DNA from: Desulfoscipio sp. XC116
Lineage (GTDB): Bacteria > Bacillota > Desulfotomaculia > Desulfotomaculales > Desulfallaceae
Direction: 5' to 3'
Assembly: GCF_039851975.1 (NCBI RefSeq)
Contig: NZ_CP156660.1
Span: 1,240,001 to 1,304,000 of the forward strand
Length of the DNA stretch: 64,000 bases
Position numbers and translations under genes: made by a program. The notes below the pieces were generated by a model, which saw nothing but the letters and a program-made list of their open reading frames with translations, made no database searches and was not told the origin of the DNA. Shown in pieces: positions 34,348 to 42,416 of the stretch. The first letter of the stretch is position 1. Every line of letters begins with the position of its first letter.

Positions 34348-35199
34348 TTAGGTTGCCCTATTGGTTTGATAACGATATATTTGTTCTGAAAGCTGGTGGA
34401 TAACCGCCAGTGCCTCACTGTAACCGGGTGTATCTTTGCTGGTAACGACCAGTATATAAGGCCGTTTGGGGTGATCAACATAAGCAGCATCGTTATAAGT
34501 GTTGGTCGGCGGCCAAGTGCCTATTTTATTGGCTACCTTGATTTCCGGCGGCAGGGGCTCTGGAATGCGGTCTTTGAGTTTATTATCAAGCAGATTATTA
34601 AACAGCCGTTCCCCTGCCGGCTGATCGGCTAAACGTACTGCCTCTTGCATATATAACGCTAAATCATAAGGACATGTGCTATTTTGTTTATTATCCACCA
34701 CTTGTCCACCCAAGGAACGCATAAAGTCCTTCACATTTTGTTTGCCCAGCCGATCCAATAATATATTGGTGGCTACATTATCGCTGTATAATATGGAATA
34801 ATCCGCCAGCTGTTCTATGCTATAGCTGCCTCCGGGTGATTTGTTCTGCAGTATGCCGGTGCCCCCTTCCATGTGTTGGTCCGTGAAAGTCAATTGCTCT
34901 GTCAGACTTAATTGGCCGTTGTCTGCTGCACGGTAAAGATACAGGTTCATAGGCACTTTAAATGTGCTGGCGGCATGAAATACTGTACGGGAATTATAGC
35001 CGAACTTTTGGCCCGAATGTATATCAATAAAATAAAGTCCGTAAACGCCCGGTTGTTCGTCCAGGTAGCTGGTAATTTGTTTTTGCAGTGTTGAATAATC
35101 GGGTATTGGTTGAATAATTTTTTTTAACGGCTCACTGATAACTGACGCGCTTGTTAATAGAAAAACGGCAAATAGTACATAAAGGGCAATTTTTTTCAA
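34348..35199 (-). CDS. Exported class A beta-lactamase-like serine hydrolase
   Basis: 283 residues with an N-terminal signal peptide (KKIALYVLFAVFLLTSASV). Class A motifs: SxxK as STFK (about residue 83), SDN as YSDNVAT (about 140), and a KTG-box-like NKIGTW (about 229), K-I-G rather than K-T-G. A short stand-alone serine hydrolase of the beta-lactamase/PBP type; the changed KTG box and missing obvious E166 loop make real beta-lactam hydrolysis uncertain. TTG start with GGAGG 11 nt upstream. Monocistronic, just outside the island. Confidence 0.8.
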   Translation of the reverse strand: MKKIALYVLFAVFLLTSASVISEPLKKIIQPIPDYSTLQKQITSYLDEQPGVYGLYFIDIHSGQKFGYNSRTVFHAASTFKVPMNLYLYRAADNGQLSLTEQLTFTDQHMEGGTGILQNKSPGGSYSIEQLADYSILYSDNVATNILLDRLGKQNVKDFMRSLGGQVVDNKQNSTCPYDLALYMQEAVRLADQPAGERLFNNLLDNKLKDRIPEPLPPEIKVANKIGTWPPTNTYNDAAYVDHPKRPYILVVTSKDTPGYSEALAVIHQLSEQIYRYQTNRAT

Positions 35200-35393
35200 G
35201 TGTATTCAGACCTCCGGGGAAGAAGTTAATATATACAAACTACCATAATATGTAAATTAAGTAAAGTTAAGTAACCCGTTGGGGAATAAAAGCAATAAAC
35301 TATCCTGAAAATAGCGTTAGGTAATTTCATCCTCTGATGGTGCCGTGTTGGTGGCATGGGTGTCTATAACGTAATTGCAATCCTAAAACCGAA

Positions 35394-36125
35394 GTGCTCA
35401 AAGAGGAACTATCAGGGATTCCCTTTGCTGTTCGGCGGCTGATGTGGTTTAATAAGCTCATCGGCAAAAAACTATTAGTTAAAGTATGGTGTGAAAATAT
35501 GATATTTAATCCCTTTGCTCTGATAAATAAAGAGGAAGTGCGCCGCAGGGTGGAAAAAATGCGTAAAGATCATCCGGATTTAACCAATCGGGAGCTGTGT
35601 GAGCTGATTATTGCCCGGAAAAGCCGGTTTTGCGCCGCCAGCGGTGTATTTACCGCTTTGCCGGCCGCAGTGCCGGTTGTTGGGACTCTGATTACCCTGA
35701 TAGGGGGTACGGCGCTGGACATGGCAGCTGTAGGTTACTTTACAGCGGAAATGATTCTGGAAATGTCCGCTGTTTACGGGCGTAATTTATATTTGCCTAA
35801 GGTCTCCCGGGAGGCATTGTGGGTAATGGCCTCTGCTGTTGGCGCGGATACGGCTAACAAGACTATTGGCAGGACGGCGGTGCAGCAGATGAATAACCAG
35901 TTTTTTACACGCATGTTGCGCGAGGTGCTGGTATCTCTGGGTATTCGAGCCACCCAGCGGACAGTGCTGAAAGTGATACCATTTTTGGGAGCAATAATTT
36001 CGGGTTCGGTTAATTATTATGTTTGCCGCAAGATTGGGCGCATTGCCGCGGATCATTATGAAAAAGATACTTATGAACACTGGATGGGCGATACCATTGA
36101 TGTTGAAAGAGAGGTTATGGATTAA
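35394..36125 (+). CDS. EcsC-like membrane-associated protein
   Basis: 243 residues at most; starts at GTG 35394, ATG 35442 or ATG 35499 are all possible and none has a strong ribosome site, so the N-terminus is open. Two hydrophobic stretches (VFTALPAAVPVVGTLITLIGGTALDMAAVGYFTA) and a C-terminal VIPFLGAIISGSVNYYVCRKIGRIAADHYEKD like the EcsC family, which also ends P-x-hydrophobic-G-hydrophobic-G-x-x-N and a tail. Function of the family is unclear. Convergent with murI. Confidence 0.65.
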   Translation: MLKEELSGIPFAVRRLMWFNKLIGKKLLVKVWCENMIFNPFALINKEEVRRRVEKMRKDHPDLTNRELCELIIARKSRFCAASGVFTALPAAVPVVGTLITLIGGTALDMAAVGYFTAEMILEMSAVYGRNLYLPKVSREALWVMASAVGADTANKTIGRTAVQQMNNQFFTRMLREVLVSLGIRATQRTVLKVIPFLGAIISGSVNYYVCRKIGRIAADHYEKDTYEHWMGDTIDVEREVMD

Positions 36126-36210
36126 ATAAGCAGATTAAAATCATTCTTTCAAGCGGTCGTAAGGTTTGCTGCGAATCCGTCCCAAATGTACTTATTAACG
36201 AAATAAACAT

Positions 36211-36241
36211 AAAAAAAGCCCTGGCTTTATGACCGGGCTTA
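36211..36241 (-). terminator. Terminator of murI
   Basis: AAGCCCGG/CC-A-GGGCTT stem (one bulge) followed by seven T on the minus strand, overlapping the murI stop. Confidence 0.75.
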
Positions 36242-37039
36242 TAGCTTTATGTATTCCACTTTTATATTCGGGTGATCCCATAAATGTCTGATTGTTTGTT
36301 CAACCTGCTTAACGTTGCCGCTGGTATAAAAAACTTCCAGACCGCTCCGGGGAGTGTTATTTGCCAGCAAATCTTCTGATTGTAAGATCTGGTGCACTCT
36401 TTTGGCTACTGCGCAACCGGTATCGATTACCTCTACCTTGGGTCCCATTATAGACTCCACCAGTGGGCGCAGGAAAGGATAATGAGTGCAACCCAGTACC
36501 ACGGTGTCCACGCTGTTTATTATGAGTGGATTCAAGAACTGGCGCAGCAATGCAGTTGTCTCCGGAGTATCCAGCAAACCCAATTCCACTTGTTCCACCA
36601 GGCCCGGACAGGGCACATTTATAACTTCGATGCCGTTGGCAAAGCGCGTTAGAAGGGAATTGAAGCGGTCTCCATTAATGGTGACACCTGTGGCCAGCAC
36701 ACCTATTTTACCGTTACGGGTTATATGGGCGGCGGGTTTGATGGCTGGCTCCATGCCTACAATAGGTACCTGAAAATGCTGGCGCAGGTAGTCAAGGCCT
36801 GCTATAGATGCGGTGTTGCATGCGGCCACAATTACTTTGGCCCCGGTGTTGATCAAAAATTGAGTAATTTTAATGGTTCGCCGTCGTATGTGCTCCGGCG
36901 GTTTTACTCCATATGGACAATGGGCGGAATCGGCGAAGTAAAGAAGGTTTTCACCCGGCATCAGGTGGCGGATTTCCTTCAATACCGATATACCTCCCAC
37001 ACCCGAATCAAAAATCCCTATGGGATTCGGGTTGGGCAA
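36239..37039 (-). CDS. murI: Glutamate racemase
   Basis: 266 residues. Converts L- to D-glutamate for peptidoglycan in the cytoplasm. Catalytic parts visible: GIFDSGVGGISVL at the N-terminus, VAACNTASI with Cys about 73, and LGCTHYPFL with the second catalytic Cys about 185; FADSAHCPYG is also typical. TTG start at 37039 with AGGTGAGG 5 nt upstream. Followed by its terminator. Placed upstream of tRNA-Leu on the opposite strand. Confidence 0.95.
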   Translation of the reverse strand: MPNPNPIGIFDSGVGGISVLKEIRHLMPGENLLYFADSAHCPYGVKPPEHIRRRTIKITQFLINTGAKVIVAACNTASIAGLDYLRQHFQVPIVGMEPAIKPAAHITRNGKIGVLATGVTINGDRFNSLLTRFANGIEVINVPCPGLVEQVELGLLDTPETTALLRQFLNPLIINSVDTVVLGCTHYPFLRPLVESIMGPKVEVIDTGCAVAKRVHQILQSEDLLANNTPRSGLEVFYTSGNVKQVEQTIRHLWDHPNIKVEYIKL

Positions 37040-37123
37040 GGGTGCCTCACCTCTATTCCTTTAATATTCCCATAACAGGATATCATTTTAGCCTGAGGCA
37101 TGCAATATTTAGAACGGTATGGT

Positions 37124-37306
37124 TTACTTTCTGTCTGTTTTGCCGTGGTATAGCTGGTGCGTGGCGGTTAATACTGCTGCCAGTGTCAAAATCCCTGCTA
37201 TTAGATGATATTTATCCGCGCCTGCAACTCCCACGTAGGCAGCCAGCCCAAGTACAGCGGTAATAATAATTATTATGGCCGTAACGGCAGCCAATAATTT
37301 TTGCAT
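37124..37306 (-). CDS. Small two-helix membrane protein
   Basis: 60 residues: two hydrophobic helices (LLAAVTAIIIIITAVLGLAAYV and HLIAGILTLAAVLTATHQLY) and a short basic tail. ATG 37306 has AAGGAG 8 nt upstream; a GTG at 37315 overlaps that site. No family recognised. It is 85 nt upstream of murI on the same strand and may be co-transcribed. Confidence 0.6.
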   Translation of the reverse strand: MQKLLAAVTAIIIIITAVLGLAAYVGVAGADKYHLIAGILTLAAVLTATHQLYHGKTDRK

Positions 37307-37461
37307 GGGCGTCACTCCTTTTATTATTATGTATATTTTACTTTTAGCACTGACTTTCCTTCTGTGGGTTTTTTATTTGGGCAAAAAGAATACTGCGGAG
37401 CAATATTCCAATTGACATATGGGTACATATAAAATATAATAATACATGCCTTGCGAATGTT

Positions 37462-37550
37462 GCCGGAGTGGCGGAACTGGCAGACGCAAGGGACTTAAAA
37501 TCCCTCGATCAGTAATGATCGTACCGGTTCGATTCCGGTCTCCGGCACCA
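37462..37550 (+). tRNA. tRNA-Leu (anticodon TAA)
   Basis: 89 nt with encoded CCA; acceptor GCCGGAG/CTCCGGC, D-arm region TGGCGGAACTGGCAGACGCA, anticodon loop CTTAAAA giving TAA, long class II variable arm (CGATCAGTAATGATCG), T-arm CCGGTTCGATTCCGG. Confidence 0.96.
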
Positions 37551-37561
37551 CTTGATATGCC

Positions 37562-37604
37562 AGTTAATGCATCCCCGTTTTCGGTGGGTGCATTAACTTT
37601 TTTT
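37562..37604 (+). terminator. Terminator of tRNA-Leu
   Basis: AGTTAATGCA/TGCATTAACT stem with an inner CCCCG/CGGTGGG pairing and a T7 tail, 11 nt after the tRNA. Confidence 0.85.
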
Positions 37605-37645
37605 ATGGGTACCGATTGGCTGCGCATTGGAAGGGAGTATTAACC

Positions 37646-37831
37646 GTGGATAAACGAAACGTGCTGTGGGAGAAGCACCGCATAATGCTGCCGGTAATGC
37701 GAGAGAAGACGGTCCATCGCTGCAGTTTGAAACACGACGAATTAGAGTCACCGCGCGCGATGTTCCAGGGCGCCATTGGCGAGCAATGCAAGAACCAGAG
37801 TCATTTAGCTATCTCTCAATCCTTGCGTTAG
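37646..37831 (+). CDS. Small basic hypothetical, doubtful
   Basis: 61 codons from GTG 37646 with GGAAGGGAG 8 nt upstream, which is the main reason to list it. The product is basic (WEKHRIMLPVMREKTVHRC) without recognised domain and ends in low-information sequence, so it may be a decayed or truncated gene. Confidence 0.35.
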   Translation: MDKRNVLWEKHRIMLPVMREKTVHRCSLKHDELESPRAMFQGAIGEQCKNQSHLAISQSLR

Positions 37832-38302
37832 GCTGTGGACAGTGCTACTTTAAAAAAACGACCATAACAATAATTAGAACCCGAAAAAACAAGTTGGGTA
37901 GATAGTAGTGGCCTACCAGTATTCCCAAGTTAGTGGTTAACGTCATACCGGAACTGTGACTTTACCGCACAGAAACACTTATATCTACATTAATGGCGGT
38001 TTCCCAGTTCCGGACTGACGGTTTCCGTTATTCCGGAACTGCGGTTTCACCGCAACGGTATATCCACTCTCCACTCCGGTCTGTACGTTGTAGGCCGGTT
38101 TTAATTTTAATTGGGCATTGCGCATGTGGTCATCTTTCATGTGCATGAATGTGGCATCGGGATCTGTTTGGAGTAACTGTTTCTTCCTTGGGCTTCCCTC
38201 TTTTCCCCTTCCTAAGTGATTCCTCTAGTCATTGTCGTTAAAATAAATATCGGCATATGTTAGATTAAAATTAAGTCTAAAAAGTTGTAATAATATCATT
38301 TG
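37832..38302. other. Gene-free stretch with repeated CCGGAACTG units
   Basis: No gene seen. Units of the type ACCGGAACTG-GAC/GTTT-ACCGCA occur at about 37949 and 38034, and CAGTTCCGG (about 38007) is the inverse of CCGGAACTG (38034), making imperfect direct and inverted repeats. Nothing else recognised. Confidence 0.4.
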
Positions 38303-38345
38303 TGATAACATACAATATGTACAAATGTAAGTCTGCATGTTATCA
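38303..38345. promoter_or_regulatory. Inverted repeat before the toxin-antitoxin pair
   Basis: TGATAACAT (38303-38311) and its exact complement ATGTTATCA (38337-38345), 25 nt apart, 42 nt upstream of the antitoxin start. A fitting place for an autoregulatory operator. Confidence 0.4.
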
Positions 38346-38387
38346 TAGGGGTGAAATATTTTGGAAAATATCACAGGGGGGCTGCCT

Positions 38388-38819
38388 ATGACCACCGCCG
38401 TTACCATTGCCGAATTCAGAAAAGATCTGTGCAGATTGATTGACAGTGCATTAACCGGCAGGGAAATTATATGCATGGACGCTAAAAGTAGGGATAGACA
38501 AACGTGTTCCCTAATTAAAACCAATTTATTACTGGAAATGTTACAAGCCTATATCTTTAAGCCCAAGGTTTCTTATGACCAAGAAACCAAGACCCATAAT
38601 ATCCATCTGGATGAACTCAAGTTGTATGCCTACGCTGATACATTGGAGGAGGCAACAGAACAGATAATTGATTTAACCATTGATTATGCCCGGGATTATA
38701 TTAATCGCCTTGAATTGTTTTTAAATGTCCCGGACAGGAAATCTCATTATCCGTACGTCATAAGACTGGCTCATTGTCAGAATGCGAACGAAGTTAAAAA
38801 ACTAATCTTCGGGAGTTAA
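38388..38819 (+). CDS. Putative antitoxin of a HicA-like pair
   Basis: 143 residues from ATG 38388 (GGGGGG 6 nt upstream; a TTG at 38361 with AGGGGTG is the alternative). The first 40 residues (TTAVTIAEFRKDLCRLIDSALTGREII) resemble a Phd/YefM-like DNA-binding N-terminus; the middle (IHLDELKLYAYADTLEEATEQIIDLTIDYARDYI) is a helical toxin-binding-like part. Its stop overlaps the start of the toxin gene (TAATG). I do not know a named family for it; the role is inferred from the partner. Confidence 0.55.
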   Translation: MTTAVTIAEFRKDLCRLIDSALTGREIICMDAKSRDRQTCSLIKTNLLLEMLQAYIFKPKVSYDQETKTHNIHLDELKLYAYADTLEEATEQIIDLTIDYARDYINRLELFLNVPDRKSHYPYVIRLAHCQNANEVKKLIFGS

Positions 38820-38821
38820 TG

Positions 38822-39064
38822 ATGGGCACATGTAACTTCAGGGTATTTATCAAGGTTTGCAAGAAGCTGGGCCTCCAAAAAAGAAAGATGGGCAATCGTT
38901 TTGTTTGGGAAGGCATAGACAACAAAGGCCAATATTGTCAAGTATCCATCCATATCCACGCCGAAGGAAGGGACATTCCCAGCGGAACATTCAATAAAAT
39001 GGTTAAGGATCTAGGTTTTGAGAGCGAGGAAGATTTTTTCAGGTACAACAAGTTCAATAAATAA
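38822..39064 (+). CDS. HicA-like toxin (mRNA interferase fold)
   Basis: About 80 residues: VFIKVCKKLGLQKRKMGNRFVWEG...VSIHIHAEGRDIPSGTFNKMVKDLGF has the layout of HicA/YcfA dsRBD-like toxins: a small KKLG helix, a His in a beta strand (SIHIHAEG), I-P-x-G-T-x-x-K-hydrophobic helix, and final DLGF. HicA cuts mRNA. ATG at 38819 overlaps the antitoxin stop; ATG 38822 is better spaced from GGGAG. The order antitoxin-toxin is reversed relative to classic hicAB. Confidence 0.6.
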   Translation: MGTCNFRVFIKVCKKLGLQKRKMGNRFVWEGIDNKGQYCQVSIHIHAEGRDIPSGTFNKMVKDLGFESEEDFFRYNKFNK

Positions 39065-39139
39065 AAAAATTTTTTGTTGGCGCACATAGGCCTTGGCAAA
39101 TATAAAGACTTAGTGATCATTAATGATTCGTTTAGCATT

Positions 39140-39745
39140 TTATACAGAACGTCTTTTTCGCATTAGGCAAACCCAGGCTCTGGGCGGGTTTGGATGGTTA
39201 GATCCAAAGTGGCTTGAGACGAGCGAAAGGATTTCGAAGTAAGGTTCCACGGAGTTAACAATATCTCTGGCAGTACGCTGCGGTGGACCCGGGCCGTCAC
39301 GTTGTTCATCGGCGTTGCCAGTAATACTCAGCCACAGGCCGTCTTTTTCTAAATAGGCAGCGGTATTCTCAGCAAATCTCTTCCGTTCTTGATCAGATTT
39401 TAATGAATGAAAACAACCTCTATCAAACACAAAACCAAATGGCGCCCCTTCAATTTTGTTCGTAAGGAAGTCAGTTACAATAAAGGTACATTTGACGTTA
39501 GCTTTTGAAGCTTCCTCTATGGCCTTTTGTATTGCAATTTCTGATGTGTCAATACCTATAACATCAAAGCTTTTTTGAGATAGCCATATGGAGTTATTGC
39601 CAGTTCCGCATCCTATATCCAGAGTTTTACAGGGTTTTATCTCCATCGTGGTTGCAGCCTGAACAAGGTTAAAACCAGGTTTGCCAATATCCCAAGGAGT
39701 ATCGCCTGTTTTATATCTTTTCTTGTAACGTTCCTCTATCATCAT
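39140..39745 (-). CDS. Class I SAM-dependent methyltransferase
   Basis: About 201 residues. SAM-binding motif I TLDIGCGTGNNSIWL (about 41-55), acidic motif II VIGIDTSEIAI, motif post VTDFL. The N-terminal WDIGKP..L and RGCFHSL are as in the TPMT/tellurite-resistance-like methyltransferases. Substrate unknown. GGGAGG lies 10 nt before ATG 39745. Stand-alone, convergent with the toxin gene. Confidence 0.85.
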   Translation of the reverse strand: MMIEERYKKRYKTGDTPWDIGKPGFNLVQAATTMEIKPCKTLDIGCGTGNNSIWLSQKSFDVIGIDTSEIAIQKAIEEASKANVKCTFIVTDFLTNKIEGAPFGFVFDRGCFHSLKSDQERKRFAENTAAYLEKDGLWLSITGNADEQRDGPGPPQRTARDIVNSVEPYFEILSLVSSHFGSNHPNPPRAWVCLMRKRRSV

Positions 39746-40237
39746 CTTGTTTGTACCTCCCACGGACATAACGTGTTCTTCAGCGGTGCACCATTTCCGG
39801 CAAATTCACTAATTCAGTGCAAGGACCTATTTTTTTCGGATCCATCATTCAGGGTATCCTGGCAGGCGCTGAATACTCGATGGAACAAATTGTTACGCCT
39901 TTCTCCTATCCATTATTATACTTCATAACCTGATTATTGCAACACACGAATGTAACTTACAATATCCTGAATATCACCTTCTTAAAAAGAAAAAACCTGC
40001 ATATCCCCGGAAATAAAGAGTTCTTACAACTGTTGCAAATTGGTCGGAATCCGTAATAAAATTTAGGGCTAATCTCCTCTGTCGAAATATTCTTGTTAAT
40101 TTGCATAAACTTTTTCGACAAAGCAGCGAATATGGTTTCTTAAATATCACATAAATTCCGGCAAAGTTAAAAGGGTTCACCTGTTAGTCTTTAGAAATGT
40201 TTTTTTACCTCTACAAAAGAACAACAACTGTCTTTCT
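39746..40237. other. Intergenic stretch
   Basis: About 490 nt, AT-rich, no coding region, RNA or clear repeat recognised. Confidence 0.5.
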
Positions 40238-41236
40238 TTAAATGACTGTGGATATAGCTATGTAAGTCAGTCCTGCCAGTATTGAAGTTATGGGTAAGGT
40301 AATCAGCCAGGCGATAACTATTCTCTGTGCGGTTCCCCATTTGACAGAGGAAATACTTTTAGCCGAGCCGACGCCCATAATAGCGGAAGATATTACATGG
40401 GTGGTGCTTACGGGTTGCCCCAGTGCGGTGGCGCTTATAATTATCGTAGCTGATGTTAAATCAGAAGCAAAACCGCTAATTGGCTGCAGTTTAATAATTT
40501 TAGTGCCCACAGTTCTGATGATTCTCCAGCCGCCGATTGATGTTCCCAATGCCATAGCCAGGGCGCAGGATATTTTAACCCAAAACGGTATCTCCATTGT
40601 CTGATGCAGCCCACCGGCTATTAAAGCAAAGGTGATGATGCCCATTGACTTCTGAGCGTCATTGGTACCGTGACTAAATGCCTGAAAAGCTGCCGTTATA
40701 ATTTGCATAGTTCTAAAACCGCGGTTTACAGAGTGGGGGTTGGCGTTCTTAAAGATAAATCTCAGTATCGACATAATAATATAGCCAATGGCAAAGGCAG
40801 CAAAGGGTGATAAGATCAGCGCTTGAATGATAGTTATAAAACCTTCTAAGTTAACTCCTGCCAGACCCGCGGCAGTAATTACCGAACCGGCTAGTGATCC
40901 TATCAGGGCATGGGAGGAACTGCTGGGTACGCCGTAATACCAGGTTATTAAATTCCAAATTATAGCCGCAATTAAAGCGGCTATAACAATAGTTAATCCG
41001 TTTTCCAGTTCAAAAGGGTTGGCGATTTTGCCGCCGATAGTTTTGGCCACGCCGGTAAAGGTTAATGCGCCAACCAGATTCATTGAAGAAGCTAATACAA
41101 TAGCCATTCGTGGGGTTAATGCCTTGGTGGATACGGAAGTGGCAATGGCGTTGGCCGTATCATGAAAACCGTTTATAAAATCAAAAGAAAGTGCCATGAT
41201 AACTACAATAAAAACCAGCGGTATAGTAGATTCCAT
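40238..41236 (-). CDS. pit: Low-affinity inorganic phosphate transporter, Pit family
   Basis: 332 residues, about ten membrane helices. Two copies of the PiT signature: DFINGFHDTANAIATSV (about 19-35) and AFSHGTNDAQKSMG (about 187-200); also PSSSSHAL and PVSTTHVI loops. Proton- or metal-phosphate symport across the membrane. Starts 11 nt after the stop of the DUF47 gene, so the two form an operon. Confidence 0.95.
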   Translation of the reverse strand: MESTIPLVFIVVIMALSFDFINGFHDTANAIATSVSTKALTPRMAIVLASSMNLVGALTFTGVAKTIGGKIANPFELENGLTIVIAALIAAIIWNLITWYYGVPSSSSHALIGSLAGSVITAAGLAGVNLEGFITIIQALILSPFAAFAIGYIIMSILRFIFKNANPHSVNRGFRTMQIITAAFQAFSHGTNDAQKSMGIITFALIAGGLHQTMEIPFWVKISCALAMALGTSIGGWRIIRTVGTKIIKLQPISGFASDLTSATIIISATALGQPVSTTHVISSAIMGVGSAKSISSVKWGTAQRIVIAWLITLPITSILAGLTYIAISTVI

Positions 41237-41247
41237 AATTAATCTCC

Positions 41248-41862
41248 TTACGAATTGCGCATCATTAAGGCTTCTAGAATATCGGCCACATCTTCACAAG
41301 CATCTGTGATACCTTCCAGCATTTCGTATAATTCCTTTTTTTTAATGATTAATATCGGGTCGTTATATTCTTCAAATAAATCTTTAATACATTCCCTCAA
41401 TAACTGATCGGCTTCATTTTCCAACTCATTGATTCTATATATGTGTCTTAACATTTCCTGTAATTTTTTTTGTTCCAGCAGCCTCATGGCGGTACATATC
41501 TCATTGGCGCAATTAACAATCATTTGTACAAACAATTTAATATAATCATCAGCCTCGGTTACCTTGTACAATTCTAAACGGTCGGCGCATGCCTCTATGC
41601 CGTCAACAACGTCATCCAGTTTTAATGCCAGACCAAGTATATCCTCCCTTTCCAAAGGCGTAATAAAAGTTTTGTTTAAGGCATGAATGATCTTATGGGT
41701 AAGCTCGTCCCCTTTGTCTTCAAGAATTTTTATTCTTTCCGCGTATGATTCCACTTCTCGTAAATCGTTAATTTCCTCTTGGAATAAAACACTGGCATCT
41801 CTTAAATTATGGGTACTTGATACCAGGGTTTCTAAAAAAACATCTTTCTTTTTAAAGAACAT
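41248..41862 (-). CDS. DUF47 PhoU-like phosphate-transport partner
   Basis: 204 residues, all-helical, PhoU-like: FFKKKDVFLETLVSSTHNL start, LEREDILGLALKLDDVVDGIEA (E-x-x-x-D metal motif) in the middle and EGITDACEDVADILEALM at the end. DUF47 proteins bind metals and regulate Pit transporters encoded beside them. ATG 41862 has CAGGAGG 8 nt upstream; longer frame to 41985 is not supported. Confidence 0.92.
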   Translation of the reverse strand: MFFKKKDVFLETLVSSTHNLRDASVLFQEEINDLREVESYAERIKILEDKGDELTHKIIHALNKTFITPLEREDILGLALKLDDVVDGIEACADRLELYKVTEADDYIKLFVQMIVNCANEICTAMRLLEQKKLQEMLRHIYRINELENEADQLLRECIKDLFEEYNDPILIIKKKELYEMLEGITDACEDVADILEALMMRNS

Positions 41863-42416
41863 CTGATTTACCTCCTGCTGAAAAGACCTTGCGAATTTAC
41901 TGTGACGGCTATAAGAATAATACTTACTATCCAATGATATATTAACTTGCGGAACAAGTAAATACTGCCCGGTCACGAAAGTCATGACCGGCGGTTATAC
42001 CGTTCCTGGTTAAAACATATTATAGAAATATGGGACTAGAGTGGGATAAATATAAGGAAAAAATCCTACTATAGGAAGGTTTTTGTTAATATGTGTGGAA
42101 TAACAAATAATTAAAAAGATAGAAAGCAGTTAAAGTAGCATGTAAAGTAGTATGATAATTCTCGCGATTTAGCTTTGCCACCGGACGAATCGGATAAGTA
42201 AACTGTTAAGCGTATTGCGGCGTTTATTGACTGTGAGTTTGTATTAAAATATTGGAAGATACAGATAGTTGACTGCCTGAACGGGCTTGCATTTTGGCAA
42301 TATGTGGTAGTCGTGTATTCCATAATACTTCTATAAGGGCATACGTATTATCAATATTCTGTTATTTGCAATGTAAAAGTGGAAAAACGTTGAACGTACT
42401 ACGGGAGTGCTGGCAG
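41863..42416. other. Intergenic stretch
   Basis: About 550 nt between divergent genes. A hairpin AAATCCT...AGGA-GGTTTTT lies at about 42062-42084. No gene, riboswitch or promoter could be assigned with confidence. Confidence 0.4.

Noticed and set aside
37849-38100. CRISPR-like short repeats (CCGGAACTG units)
   Set aside because: Only two or three imperfect units with uneven spacing and no cas genes.
42140-42220. Possible GEMM/c-di-GMP riboswitch before the GGDEF/HD-GYP gene
   Set aside because: A TTTGCCACCGG...CGG hairpin is present but the conserved aptamer core could not be found.
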